A stretch of DNA of 64,000 bases from Paenibacillus guangzhouensis (lineage in GTDB: Bacteria > Bacillota > Bacilli > Paenibacillales > Paenibacillaceae), in contig NZ_CP045293.1 of the NCBI RefSeq assembly GCF_009363075.1, positions 2,356,001 to 2,420,000 of the forward strand. The letters run 5' to 3'. The notes under the pieces are model-generated. The model ran no database searches and was not told the DNA's origin. It worked only from the letters and a program-made list of their open reading frames with translations. The position numbers and the translations under genes were made by a program. Below are positions 8,736-17,883 of this stretch, in pieces (the stretch's first letter is position 1; each line of letters opens with the position of its first letter).

Positions 8736-11700
8736 TTACTCGATAATCTTGCTTGCCACGAACACCAGGTCCTCAATATCAATTTTCAAATCTTTGTTCA
8801 CATCTAGATGTTTGATGAGTTCCCAATCCGCGCTTGCGGAAGTTTTACCGTAATTCGCCGCGATCATCGCCAAATCTCCGATGCTGACCTTGCCGTCCTG
8901 GTTCACGTCGCCCGGCATGCCAGGATGGACGATCTCCGGCTTGATCTGAACGGTAATCGAAGATGGAGATGCCTTGGTTTCCTTTCCTGCATCATCACCC
9001 ATTGTGGTATCTGTGACAGAGATGGATGCTGCAGTAGCTGCCTCAACCTTGGCTGCCTTGAACTTCAGCTTCAATATCTGTACCTCACCTTTCATGCCGT
9101 TGTCGGTTCCGTTGCTTGCTAGAATGAAGCGCAGTTTGCCAGGCGTGTCTTTCACAGTCGACACGAGGTTGATGCCATCCTTAGTCGGATCGGCAGAGAT
9201 GAATTGGAACAACTTTGAATCGTAGGTCATTGCAATATCCGCCGCATATACACTCTCGGTCACATTACGCAGCCCAAATTGCACGGTAAATTCCTTACTG
9301 GCGTATACACTGCTCTCAGACAACAACATTGTTTCTGATGGGTTGAATCCAGGTTCTTTGGCGTAAACCGTACTATACTTGAGACTTTCATCGGATCCTT
9401 CGCTTTGAACGGTATAATAGATTCTTCCTGCTGCCGGTCCGAAATCCAACCCTTCAATCGTTAGGGTACCGTCTTTGGAAGCGACTTTCTCCGTCAATGC
9501 TTCCGTGCTCTCCAATGATTTGTATAATCGAACCTTCTGACCATTCCGTACGCGTTCCAGGACAACTTTATCCTGCGCACCTTCTTGGTTCTCAGCGGTT
9601 ACGAAATGCATCATGATGTTATCGGTTTTCGGCAATGCTCCGCGCTCGAACATCTGCCATTCGTAGATCCGGATCGCCCCCCAAGGGGATGAACCGCTAT
9701 TGTAGACCTGGAGTTTGAATTCTCGCGCAGTGACCGGCTGATCGAGAATAATATCTGTCACCGCACTGTGATTATCGCGAATCCGCTTGGCGCTGATCCA
9801 ATTCCCCGCATCGTCTTTATACAGCAGTTCGAAATCAATCGTGTTCATGTCCTTCGCTTCTCCGCCATATTCAGCATGTTCGACGCGCCAACGGCGGATC
9901 GTCTTCGTCTCGCCTAAATCGATGGACATATAGCCGCTTTGCTTATTCGTTGCACACCATTTGCTATTCCCTGTCACTGTGCCATCAAGTGCCTTCGCAG
10001 CAGGCTCAGCTTCGTTCTCGGCCGATACCCCTGTCACTTTGGCGTGCAGCGCGACATTCGGAGAAGCCTCGTGATCGCTGAATTCCGTCGCAGAAATATC
10101 CATCCCCCATACAAAGTCGACTTCTGCTGCCGTTCCGCGCTTATAGTCTTGGTTCACAGCCACAACGAGCAGCTTCGTGATGTTGTCTGACGAGGCATTC
10201 GCAGCTGTCCGCGAAATGTTCGACGTATAGAAGTGATTGTTCGGCGTGACGCCGATCAATCGTGCACTTCCATCCGCATTTTTCTGATAGATTTCGTAAT
10301 GCAACACGTTAGATGCCTTCGTCCAGCTCAACCGAGCTTCCGCTTCATACGCCGTACGGATGAGCTGTTCATCCACCTTCGCCTGCTGCGGTGCAGGAAG
10401 GACTGGTGCAACTGAATCATAGATTTCCAGTTGTCCTAAGTGAATCGAAGATTGGTCTAACGGCGCTTCGTTACGCACTTGCAGACTTAGCGCATATGCC
10501 GTCTTACCCGCTTCACCCCCAAGATCAATGACGGTAGATTGCCATCCTACACCGTGCTTCGGCAGCGCATAATATTTCATTTGTTCCTTTGCATAGTCTG
10601 CACCATATGCTACGCCAAGCGATAGATCTGCTCCAGTCGGATTATGATAGACTAATCGAACTTTTGTCTTGTCCGAGATCTGCAGCTTGGTGCTGTAGAG
10701 CATCACATCATTCACGGATGCCGCATCGAGTGGTCCGCTGAACTTAAGCGAGTTCCCACCGTTATAAGCTTGGTCGAAATCATACGCTACATTGATCCTG
10801 CTGCCAACGCTTCGAATCCACCATCGCCATGTCGGCATAATGTCTTGGACGGAGCGGTTGTTCCATTCCTGTGTGCCTGTTACCGCACCGTCTATGAAAT
10901 ATTGCTTGCCGTGACCACTGTTGAAATTGGTCGTAAACGGCAACGCTTGAATAACGGAAGCGTCCGTCACGAATCGCGCCATCCCCTTCCAGCTAGAAGA
11001 ATCATCTGCTAATGACGGATCCCCTTGCGGACCTGTCCATAAATATTTCTCTTTTTCATGAAAATCCGCAGGATTTGCAGCTAATCCCATCGTGGAGTTC
11101 GGGGTATAGAGCGCGATCGAAACTTTGGGCTGTTTCTGCTCATTCAGGAGTGGGGTCGTATTAATATTGGTGTTATACGAGTTCTGTTGGATTTCGAAGC
11201 CTGCATAGGCATCATAAGGATCGCGGTTATGCCCTTTCATCGTCGTGACCGTCGTATTGATCTGACTCGTCCCCCAGTTATAGTTCAAGAAGAACTCATC
11301 GACCGCATATGTACCGTCCGCCGCCGGCTTCACATACATATCATTATTGCTGTTGACCGCATTCTGGTAGGAGACATTACCGTTATTGGACTGCGCATCG
11401 TACCAGCTGAACCGAAGGTTCGAGTGTCGCTTGACGTAGCGCATCATTTCATTCATCCGTTCAGCCGTCGCTTTACTTACGCCATAGGTTTCTTGATTCA
11501 TGAAGTACCCATCAAAGCCGTAGTATTCAGCAATCTCGATCATTTTGTCCGCGATAGGAAAAGATCCATCTGGATTCTGCTGTGTGAACGCATTGACTTC
11601 TGCCAGCGCACCGGGCGTGCCCGAGCCCCATGGGAAGCCCACGGTAGCATAGACTGGCACCCCATTGCGATGCGCAGCATCAACGATGTCCGGGGATGGG

Positions 11701-12152
11701 ATAGCGAAAATGCCTTCATTCGTACCTGCCCAATAAATATAGGAATCTAGTAATTGCCAATTATCAAAAGCATAGACATTAAACGCATTGCTACCGACGG
11801 AGCTTGCTTCATCGTGGTTCCATGTAGTGATTGCGGCTGAGGTAATGCCTGCCTGTGGATGTGCTAGAGGGTTAATCTGAGATCCTTTGAATCGTTGTTT
11901 GTTCAGAGGAATGGTGGAGCGGTTCAATAATGCGTCTGGATCTGTATTTGGCGACCATCGCAGCAAGGTTTCGACTCGGAATGCTGGGGCTAGTGGCTGA
12001 AGACTCAGCCGATCGGCATAATTCTCATTAATGACATCCGTTCCGTCGCCATTCACTGCGGCATAAGCCTCGGGTGTGAGCATACCTACAACAAGGGGGA
12101 GCAGCAATACAATAGATAAAATACGCTTATACCTAGCATTTTTATTGTTCAT
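8736..12152 (-). CDS. Secreted endo-beta-N-acetylglucosaminidase (GH85) with cohesin and dockerin domains
   Basis: The 1138-residue protein has a signal peptide (1-31). The GH85 catalytic domain runs from about 55 to 400, with the motif FDGYFMNQET in which Asn219 and Glu221 match the GH85 pair that performs substrate-assisted hydrolysis of the chitobiose core of N-glycans. A beta-sandwich/FN3-like middle and a discoidin-like (F5/8 type C) module (about 700-850) follow. A cohesin-like domain covers about 940-1072. A dockerin covers 1081-1138, with two calcium-loop repeats (GDVNQDGKVSIGDL and LDVNKDLKIDIEDL). It releases glycans from glycoproteins outside the cell. The start follows a CTAGGAGG ribosome site. 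A 13/14 cre-like site lies at 12237-12250. Confidence 0.93.
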   Translation of the reverse strand: MNNKNARYKRILSIVLLLPLVVGMLTPEAYAAVNGDGTDVINENYADRLSLQPLAPAFRVETLLRWSPNTDPDALLNRSTIPLNKQRFKGSQINPLAHPQAGITSAAITTWNHDEASSVGSNAFNVYAFDNWQLLDSYIYWAGTNEGIFAIPSPDIVDAAHRNGVPVYATVGFPWGSGTPGALAEVNAFTQQNPDGSFPIADKMIEIAEYYGFDGYFMNQETYGVSKATAERMNEMMRYVKRHSNLRFSWYDAQSNNGNVSYQNAVNSNNDMYVKPAADGTYAVDEFFLNYNWGTSQINTTVTTMKGHNRDPYDAYAGFEIQQNSYNTNINTTPLLNEQKQPKVSIALYTPNSTMGLAANPADFHEKEKYLWTGPQGDPSLADDSSSWKGMARFVTDASVIQALPFTTNFNSGHGKQYFIDGAVTGTQEWNNRSVQDIMPTWRWWIRSVGSRINVAYDFDQAYNGGNSLKFSGPLDAASVNDVMLYSTKLQISDKTKVRLVYHNPTGADLSLGVAYGADYAKEQMKYYALPKHGVGWQSTVIDLGGEAGKTAYALSLQVRNEAPLDQSSIHLGQLEIYDSVAPVLPAPQQAKVDEQLIRTAYEAEARLSWTKASNVLHYEIYQKNADGSARLIGVTPNNHFYTSNISRTAANASSDNITKLLVVAVNQDYKRGTAAEVDFVWGMDISATEFSDHEASPNVALHAKVTGVSAENEAEPAAKALDGTVTGNSKWCATNKQSGYMSIDLGETKTIRRWRVEHAEYGGEAKDMNTIDFELLYKDDAGNWISAKRIRDNHSAVTDIILDQPVTAREFKLQVYNSGSSPWGAIRIYEWQMFERGALPKTDNIMMHFVTAENQEGAQDKVVLERVRNGQKVRLYKSLESTEALTEKVASKDGTLTIEGLDFGPAAGRIYYTVQSEGSDESLKYSTVYAKEPGFNPSETMLLSESSVYASKEFTVQFGLRNVTESVYAADIAMTYDSKLFQFISADPTKDGINLVSTVKDTPGKLRFILASNGTDNGMKGEVQILKLKFKAAKVEAATAASISVTDTTMGDDAGKETKASPSSITVQIKPEIVHPGMPGDVNQDGKVSIGDLAMIAANYGKTSASADWELIKHLDVNKDLKIDIEDLVFVASKIIE

Positions 12153-12300
12153 GTATTCCTCCTAGGATTCAATAATGTGATGCCTCACGTGCCAACCGAC
12201 CCTCCTTCCCATCGTCTCTAGCTACATATTAACTGATGTAAGCACTTTCATCTACTCAAGAAATACGACATTCGATGGAGAAAATAAACTTTTGAACGTG

Positions 12301-12335
12301 GAAAAGAAAAGAACCTCATCGATAGATCGATGAGG
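12301..12335 (-). terminator. Rho-independent terminator after aadK
   Basis: A perfect inverted repeat CCTCATCGAT/ATCGATGAGG (12314-12335) is followed on the minus strand by TTCTTTTCTTTT. It lies just past the adenylyltransferase stop codon. Confidence 0.85.
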
Positions 12336-12356
12336 CTCCACTTGGATGAAGCTGGA

Positions 12357-13211
12357 TTAGTTAGACTTCTTACGGATGTGATCAATATAAGGACTGATTT
12401 TCGCATCATATGCAGGATATGAATACTGATATTGCTTGGCAATTTGATGCGCCGTTTCTCTGAATAACGCCACACACGTATCGAGGGCTGCCCACATGGA
12501 CGGGATGGAGACCATATTATACGTTGATAGCAGTCTCTCCCATATCTCTCGTGTGACGTATTGTTGCAAAAACTTATCTGACTTCCCAATGCTCAAGGTA
12601 TATTCCGTATCCATACCAACCTTCCACCGCAGCATCGTGAGCAGATTCGGGCGAAATACATTGTTCATCATATCGATCGCGAATAGAATCTCTTGCCTGG
12701 CCAGCCCTTTGGCGACATATGTCGCACTCATCCAAAATTCATTGCAACAATCATCGAACGATCGCGCGCTCGGCTTCCGAATATAATATTGACGATCGGA
12801 TGCGACAACAGGCTGCTTTATCCGATTGTCCTTATCAAGCAATACTTCCACTAGACCGTCGCTCTGTTCGAAGTAATCTCCCACTTCACCCAGCGGAATC
12901 AACGTAAGATCAATCTTGGTTCCGTCTTCGAAGATCATGAGATAGGAGAACCAATTCCCAAGCTCTGCCGGGAACAGCTCCATATCCTCGGGCTTCTGCA
13001 GGATCATCCGAGGGCCGAAAAAGTCGATCCATTCATCGCTGCGCTTGAAGTGCTCCATATCCGTGACAAAATATGAGAAATCATAGTCTTGAAATTCATC
13101 GGGCGGGATATTCACATTGGTAAGCGAGCCTTCCAGTGTAAATAGCCGAATCTGTTCATAGCTATGGGCAAATTGCATGCCTAAGTCCATCATTTCTTGT
13201 CTGCTTCTCAC
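12357..13211 (-). CDS. aadK: Aminoglycoside 6-adenylyltransferase, AadK type
   Basis: This enzyme transfers AMP to the 6-hydroxyl of streptomycin. The protein closely follows Bacillus AadK: EGSLTNVNIPPDEFQDYD (nucleotidyltransferase motif), QKPEDMELFPAELGNWFSY, DLTLIP, SFDDCCNEFWM and VKGLAR-like segments. I chose GTG at 13209-13211 as start because it follows a GAGGAAGG ribosome site by 9 bases and gives 284 residues, the length of AadK; the open frame extends 24 codons further upstream without a ribosome site. It stands as a single gene with its own terminator. The nucleotidyltransferase motif has GSLTN where AadK has GSRTN. Confidence 0.92.
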   Translation of the reverse strand: MRSRQEMMDLGMQFAHSYEQIRLFTLEGSLTNVNIPPDEFQDYDFSYFVTDMEHFKRSDEWIDFFGPRMILQKPEDMELFPAELGNWFSYLMIFEDGTKIDLTLIPLGEVGDYFEQSDGLVEVLLDKDNRIKQPVVASDRQYYIRKPSARSFDDCCNEFWMSATYVAKGLARQEILFAIDMMNNVFRPNLLTMLRWKVGMDTEYTLSIGKSDKFLQQYVTREIWERLLSTYNMVSIPSMWAALDTCVALFRETAHQIAKQYQYSYPAYDAKISPYIDHIRKKSN

Positions 13212-13307
13212 GATCGTTATCCTTCCTCGCCATATAAGGTGTTGGTCGTACGTTTGACACATTTCCAACCTATGGTACACCACGTTTCCTTACAGTATAT
13301 CACGCAA

Positions 13308-13336
13308 GAAGAAGAACCCCGAATCGAGCCGGGGTT
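13308..13336 (-). terminator. Rho-independent terminator after aroC
   Basis: Inverted repeat AACCCCG/CGGGGTT with an 8-base loop, followed on the minus strand by TCTTCTTCT, 15 bases past the aroC stop codon. Confidence 0.75.
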
Positions 13337-13350
13337 CACATTAACTGAGC

Positions 13351-14406
13351 TTATCCTAACATAGCAGCTTGCCGTTTATATTGATCTTCGAGTACGAGAC
13401 AAGCCATCGCTTCGACAACCGGAACAATTCTTGGACAAATGCATGGATCATGCCTGCCCTCCGTCTTAATCTCTTGCTCCTCTCCTGCCACGTTGATCGT
13501 TCTCTGAGTTACAGAAATCGACGATGTCGGTTTCACGCTGATTCGAAAGACGATCTCTTGCCCTGTGCTAATTCCTCCAATGATGCCTCCCGCATGGTTA
13601 CTAAGAAAACCATCGTTGCTCATCGCGTCATTATGCTCGCTGCCAAGCATGGAAGCAGCTTCGAACCCTGCACCGAATTCGATGCCTTTCACTGCGCCAA
13701 TCGAGAGCATCGCCTTCGCGAGCTCCGCATCCAATTTATCGAATACTGGCTCACCAAGACCAGGGTCCACCCCGCGAATCCGGCATTCGACGATGCCGCC
13801 GCAGCTGTCGCCCTGCAATGCCAACTGCTCGATCTTCTGTATCATTTCAGCCGCTGCGGCCGGATCACAAGCGCGAACCGCATTCTGTTCAATCGACGCT
13901 TCGTCGAATGTCTGGCATGCAATCCCACCGATCTCGCGGGTATATGCCAGCACTTGAACGCCTCTACGTTCTAACAGCTTACGCGCCACAGCGCCGCCAG
14001 CGACACGAGCTGCTGTCTCTCTACCCGAAGCCCGTCCGCTTCCCCGATAATCTCGGATCCCGTATTTCTGCAAATACGTAAAATCCGCATGACCTGGTCG
14101 AAAAGCGTGCTGAATTTCATGATACGCGCCGGGATTCATGTCATGATTATGCAGCATGATCGCGAGCGGCGTTCCTGTTGTCCTGCCTTCGAATACACCC
14201 GATAGAATCTGAATCTTATCGTATTCCTTGCGCGGCGTCGTCACGGAAGATTGACCTGGTTTCCGCCGGTCCATCTGGCGTTGAATATACGTTTCGTCGA
14301 TTTCGACGCCCGGCGTCACGCCATCCACGATGACACCGACCGCTGCGCCATGAGACTCACCAAACGTCGTTATTTTGAATACCTCACCATATGTGTTACC
14401 TGCCAT
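13351..14406 (-). CDS. aroC: Chorismate synthase
   Basis: The enzyme converts EPSP to chorismate with reduced FMN, the last common step of aromatic amino-acid synthesis. The 351-residue protein carries the family signatures [10 protein letters not shown] near the N terminus, [34 protein letters not shown] and [15 protein letters not shown]. The start is fixed by [20 protein letters not shown], typical of this family. It is encoded 20 bases after aroA on the same strand, so the two form a short shikimate-pathway operon. Confidence 0.97.
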   Translation of the reverse strand: MAGNTYGEVFKITTFGESHGAAVGVIVDGVTPGVEIDETYIQRQMDRRKPGQSSVTTPRKEYDKIQILSGVFEGRTTGTPLAIMLHNHDMNPGAYHEIQHAFRPGHADFTYLQKYGIRDYRGSGRASGRETAARVAGGAVARKLLERRGVQVLAYTREIGGIACQTFDEASIEQNAVRACDPAAAAEMIQKIEQLALQGDSCGGIVECRIRGVDPGLGEPVFDKLDAELAKAMLSIGAVKGIEFGAGFEAASMLGSEHNDAMSNDGFLSNHAGGIIGGISTGQEIVFRISVKPTSSISVTQRTINVAGEEQEIKTEGRHDPCICPRIVPVVEAMACLVLEDQYKRQAAMLG

Positions 14407-14426
14407 TATCCCTGTACCTCCTATTT

Positions 14427-15773
14427 TCAGTACGCTATCGATACGCCTAATGCTGACAATCGCTCAAAATAATCCGGACACGTCTTCGACACGCAACCTG
14501 GATCCATAATCCGTACATTCGCGATTCTGAGACCAATTAGTGACAGCGACATCGCCATCCGATGGTCGTCATGTGAATCTAATAAAGCCGGCTTCGGCTG
14601 GCCTGGATAGATCGTTAAGCCGTCTTGATGCTCCTCTACCTGAATGCCGAGCTTGCTCAGTTCCTTGCATATCGCGGCGATACGATCACATTCATGATGC
14701 CTGATATGTGCAGCGTCCTTCAGTGTAATAGGAGCATCGGCAAATGGAGCCATGGCCGCAATTGTAAGCGTCTGATCTGACCATTTCTTCATGCTTAGCG
14801 TAAAACCGCCTTTGAGTTGACTTGGACCTTGCACTTCAATAAAGCTGTCACCCCGATGCACCACACAGCCCATCAATTCCAACGCATCTAAGATCTCAAT
14901 GTCCGGTTGACTTACACTGTGCGCGTTCACCCCATCGATTCGAATGCATCCCGCCGTGAGTGCTGCGGAGGCCCAGAAGTAACAGCATGTCGAAATGTCC
15001 GGCTCCAGCTTATAAGACTGCGCATGATAACGTCCTGTAGGAACTTTAATCGATTGCCCATCATGGGATACCTCAGGTCTTATTCCGAAGGAAGCCATCA
15101 TATCGAGCGTCATTTGAACATAATCCCGTTGAACGACTTCACCGTCAATGTGTATCGTGATCTGTTCTCTGGCGTACGGGGCGGAAATGAGCAAGCCACT
15201 AATGAATTGACTGGAAGTGGATCCTGGCAAATGGACTTCTCCACCTTGCAAACCTGCTGCTTGAAGCGAAAAAGGGAGACAACGTTCCGATTGCTGATAA
15301 TCGAATTGCGTCCCTAATGCCGTTAGCGCGCTTAACAGCGGAGAGAGCGGTCTATCACTCATACGTTTGCTCCCTCGCAAAGTCCATGATCCATGGCCTA
15401 TCGCTAATGCTCCCGGCAAAAACCGCGCCAACGTCCCGGCCGCGCCGACGTAAAGTTCACCTGTGCTGTTCGGCCACGCGCCACCTCTCCCATCGACATA
15501 AGCCATATCCCCTTCTATGGCGACCTGCACACCAAGCTTCGTTAGCGCATCGATGCACCAGTATGAATCATCGCTTTTTAGAATGCCATGGAGCTCCGAG
15601 TTTCCGTCCGCCAATGCGGCGATGATCAATGCGCGATTGGTTAAGCTCTTGCTTCCAGGTACCTGAATGCGCCCATTCACAGGTCTTTCCGGAGGATGAA
15701 TAGTCACTTCCGCTTTATCATTGTGGGTAGACCACGGGGAACGCGCTTCCCAATCTGGTTCGGTTAATCTCAT
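14427..15773 (-). CDS. aroA: 3-phosphoshikimate 1-carboxyvinyltransferase (EPSP synthase)
   Basis: This 448-residue enzyme joins phosphoenolpyruvate to shikimate 3-phosphate. Visible family signatures are the N-terminal IQVPGSKSLTNRALIIAALA loop, GAAGTLARFLPG and the C-terminal DSHDDHRMAMSLSLIGLRI. The start codon follows a GAGGTGG ribosome site. It is the first gene of aroA-aroC and is transcribed away from a LysR-type regulator, with which it shares a compact promoter region (15774-15878). The N terminus has about 25 residues before the usual start of the fold. Confidence 0.97.
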   Translation of the reverse strand: MRLTEPDWEARSPWSTHNDKAEVTIHPPERPVNGRIQVPGSKSLTNRALIIAALADGNSELHGILKSDDSYWCIDALTKLGVQVAIEGDMAYVDGRGGAWPNSTGELYVGAAGTLARFLPGALAIGHGSWTLRGSKRMSDRPLSPLLSALTALGTQFDYQQSERCLPFSLQAAGLQGGEVHLPGSTSSQFISGLLISAPYAREQITIHIDGEVVQRDYVQMTLDMMASFGIRPEVSHDGQSIKVPTGRYHAQSYKLEPDISTCCYFWASAALTAGCIRIDGVNAHSVSQPDIEILDALELMGCVVHRGDSFIEVQGPSQLKGGFTLSMKKWSDQTLTIAAMAPFADAPITLKDAAHIRHHECDRIAAICKELSKLGIQVEEHQDGLTIYPGQPKPALLDSHDDHRMAMSLSLIGLRIANVRIMDPGCVSKTCPDYFERLSALGVSIAY

Positions 15774-15788
15774 TTCCGTCCACCTCTT

Positions 15789-15817
15789 TTGTTTTATCGG
15801 TTAACTCCGATTATAAT
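15789..15817. promoter_or_regulatory. Overlapping divergent promoters and LysR-type operator between aroA and the regulator gene
   Basis: On the plus strand TTGTTT (15789-15794) and TATAAT (15812-15817) are 17 bases apart, a good sigma-A promoter for the regulator. The octamer ATTATAAT reads the same on both strands, so it can also serve as the -10 of aroA, with TTCACT 17 bases upstream on the minus strand. An inverted repeat ATCGG-N6-CCGAT (15796-15811) fills the plus-strand spacer, as expected of a LysR-type binding site that controls both directions. Confidence 0.6.
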
Positions 15818-15878
15818 GAGGGATATGAAATAAGTGAAATCGGAATATTATCATATTGTCATAGAGGAGGTCTATATC

Positions 15879-16775
15879 ATGATGAATCTCGAATGGTATC
15901 GAATATTTATGCATACCGCGCGCTGCCAAAATTTAACGAAAGCTGCACAGGAGCTCCACATTACACAGCCCTCCGTCAGCTATGCGATCAAGCAGATGGA
16001 AGAAGCGCTCGGAATGAAATTGTTCCATCGACAATCCAAAGGTGTAGCGCTCACAGTAGAAGGACAGGCATTACTCCAATATGTGGAGCAATCGTTCGCG
16101 TTGCTGGAATCAGGTCACAAGCATCTTCACAATCTGAAGCAGCTGCATGAGGGGGAAATTCGTATCGGGGCGAGTGATTCGCTCATCAAACATCTATTGC
16201 TGCCGCAATTAAATGCTTATCACCAAGCCTATCCGGGCATTCGCATCCGTCTCTCACATGGCAAAACGCCCGACATTACGAAGCGCCTAATCGAGGGCGA
16301 GATCGACTGTGCAGTGTTGCACCTGCCTATGGATGATCCGAAGCTAAGTATCGAGCCACTTGCTGTGTTGGAGGATTGTTTTGTCGTTGGGGAAGCGTAT
16401 GATGAGCTGAAGAATCACTCACTTACAATGAAGGAACTTGCTTCACTACCGCTGATTCTATTATCTCCAGGCAGCCGTACAAGAATCTTCGTCGAGCAAT
16501 GGTTCGCAGATCAGGGCTTCCAGGTAAAGCCGGATATTGAACTCGGTAGTGTGGATCTACTATCAGAATTCGCTAGACTGGGGTACGGTGCTGCGTTCAT
16601 TAGCCGTTCATTCGTTCGTGAAGAACTCCAGAACGGGAAGCTGTTCGAACTGAAGCTTATCGACCCGCTCCCGCCTCGATGGATTGGTTTTGCTGTGCGG
16701 CGTGATATGAAGTTGTCCATGGCGGCCGATGCCTTCGTGCAGCTTCTTCGGACTTCTTCAGAAGGAATGAAATGA
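15879..16775 (+). CDS. LysR-family transcriptional regulator
   Basis: The protein has 298 residues from ATG 15879, which follows a GAGGAGG ribosome site by 8 bases. An N-terminal winged helix-turn-helix (NLTKAAQELHITQPSVSYAIKQME, about residues 18-41) and a C-terminal periplasmic-binding-like effector domain are recognisable. It resembles the CcpC/CysL/YwfK group in length and pattern. It is encoded divergently from aroA-aroC across a 105-base region with overlapping promoters, so control of aromatic biosynthesis is the simplest guess. The effector cannot be named from sequence. Confidence 0.92.
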   Translation: MMNLEWYRIFMHTARCQNLTKAAQELHITQPSVSYAIKQMEEALGMKLFHRQSKGVALTVEGQALLQYVEQSFALLESGHKHLHNLKQLHEGEIRIGASDSLIKHLLLPQLNAYHQAYPGIRIRLSHGKTPDITKRLIEGEIDCAVLHLPMDDPKLSIEPLAVLEDCFVVGEAYDELKNHSLTMKELASLPLILLSPGSRTRIFVEQWFADQGFQVKPDIELGSVDLLSEFARLGYGAAFISRSFVREELQNGKLFELKLIDPLPPRWIGFAVRRDMKLSMAADAFVQLLRTSSEGMK

Positions 16776-16784
16776 CAGAACGCC

Positions 16785-16829
16785 AAAAGATCACCGTCTC
16801 CAATGAACATTGGAAGTTGGTGATCTTTT
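16785..16829. terminator. Bidirectional terminator between the LysR gene and mglC
   Basis: Arms AAAAGATCACC/GGTGATCTTTT enclose an inner hairpin CCAATG/CATTGG. A and T runs flank both sides, so it can stop transcripts from both convergent genes. Confidence 0.85.
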
Positions 16830-16847
16830 CAATGTAACGCAATCCAT

Positions 16848-17858
16848 TTACCGCTTCGCTGCATATTTTCGCATGTCGAATGCAACCGCTGCCACTATGA
16901 TGGAACCCTTAATAATGAGCTGCCAGTAGGGGCTGACGCCGATAAAGGTTAGACCATAGTTAATGACGGTGAAGATAAGTACGCCCGTCACGACCCCTGG
17001 AACCGTTCCAATTCCGCCGGTCGTTGATACGCCGCCCACGACGCATGCTGCGATGGCATCGAGCTCATACATATTCCCATAGTTATTCGTCGCTCCACCT
17101 GTGCGCGCTGCTTCGAGCACCCCTGCCAAACCGTAGAGTGCGCCAGCAATCGAATAGATATAGATGAGATTTCTGCCGACATTAATCCCAGACACTTTGG
17201 CTGCTTGCTGGTTGCCGCCGATGGCATACATATTTTTGCCGAGCTTTGTTTTGTTGAAGACGACCCAGACAAGCAATGACACGAGAATGGCAATGAGGAC
17301 GATATTCGGAATCGAGATGCCGCTGAAGCCAACGCTGCCCGTACCGAATATGTCTGTAAAATCTTCACGAAGACCGCCGATCGGCTGCGAGTTATTCGGA
17401 TCCATATCAAAATAGAGCGAGTTCACACCATAGACGGCGACCATCGTCCCGAGCGTAGCAATGAACGGAGGAACCTTGAACTTCGCAACGATAACCCCAT
17501 TGATCAACCCGAAGATCAGTCCAACGAGAATCGCGAGTGCAATCGGAAGGAACAGATTAATCTCGCCAAGATTCGGGAAAAACTTACGCGTATAAACCGT
17601 CATCTGAAGCATGGATGCCGATACAACAGCCGTTAATCCAACGATCCGACCTGCGGAGAGGTCTGTTCCACCAGTAATTAATATAAATGCGACGCCTAGC
17701 GCGATAATAACCCGAGTAGACGATTGGTTCAACACATCGCGCAACGGGCCTAGCCCGAGGAACGTAGGATCATAGATCGCGATGGCAACAATCAGCAGGA
17801 CCAATACAATATAAATCGCATTTTGTGAGATAAAGTTCTGAATTCGCTTGGTTTCCAT
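16848..17858 (-). CDS. mglC: Galactose-type sugar ABC transporter permease
   Basis: This 336-residue membrane protein is of the RbsC/MglC (CUT2) family with 8-10 hydrophobic helices. The ILITGGTDLSAGRIVGLTAV segment (about residues 57-76) and the GGVSTTGGIGTVPGVVTG segment (about 278-295) are diagnostic of the family. It is the last gene of a cluster coding for binding protein, ATPase and permease and starts 25 bases after mglA. The MglB-like neighbour points to galactose or methyl-galactoside as substrate; another pentose or hexose is possible. Confidence 0.92.
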   Translation of the reverse strand: METKRIQNFISQNAIYIVLVLLIVAIAIYDPTFLGLGPLRDVLNQSSTRVIIALGVAFILITGGTDLSAGRIVGLTAVVSASMLQMTVYTRKFFPNLGEINLFLPIALAILVGLIFGLINGVIVAKFKVPPFIATLGTMVAVYGVNSLYFDMDPNNSQPIGGLREDFTDIFGTGSVGFSGISIPNIVLIAILVSLLVWVVFNKTKLGKNMYAIGGNQQAAKVSGINVGRNLIYIYSIAGALYGLAGVLEAARTGGATNNYGNMYELDAIAACVVGGVSTTGGIGTVPGVVTGVLIFTVINYGLTFIGVSPYWQLIIKGSIIVAAVAFDMRKYAAKR

Positions 17859-17883
17859 ACTACCCTCTCTCCCTTACACACAC

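Noticed and set aside
11187-11750. 187-codon plus-strand ORF
   Set aside because: It lies wholly antisense to the GH85 catalytic domain, has no ribosome site and shows no family features; it is a shadow of the real gene.
13369-13974. 201-codon plus-strand ORF
   Set aside because: It is antisense to aroC, whose conserved motifs span the region, and its translation is rich in H, R and C as typical of shadow frames.
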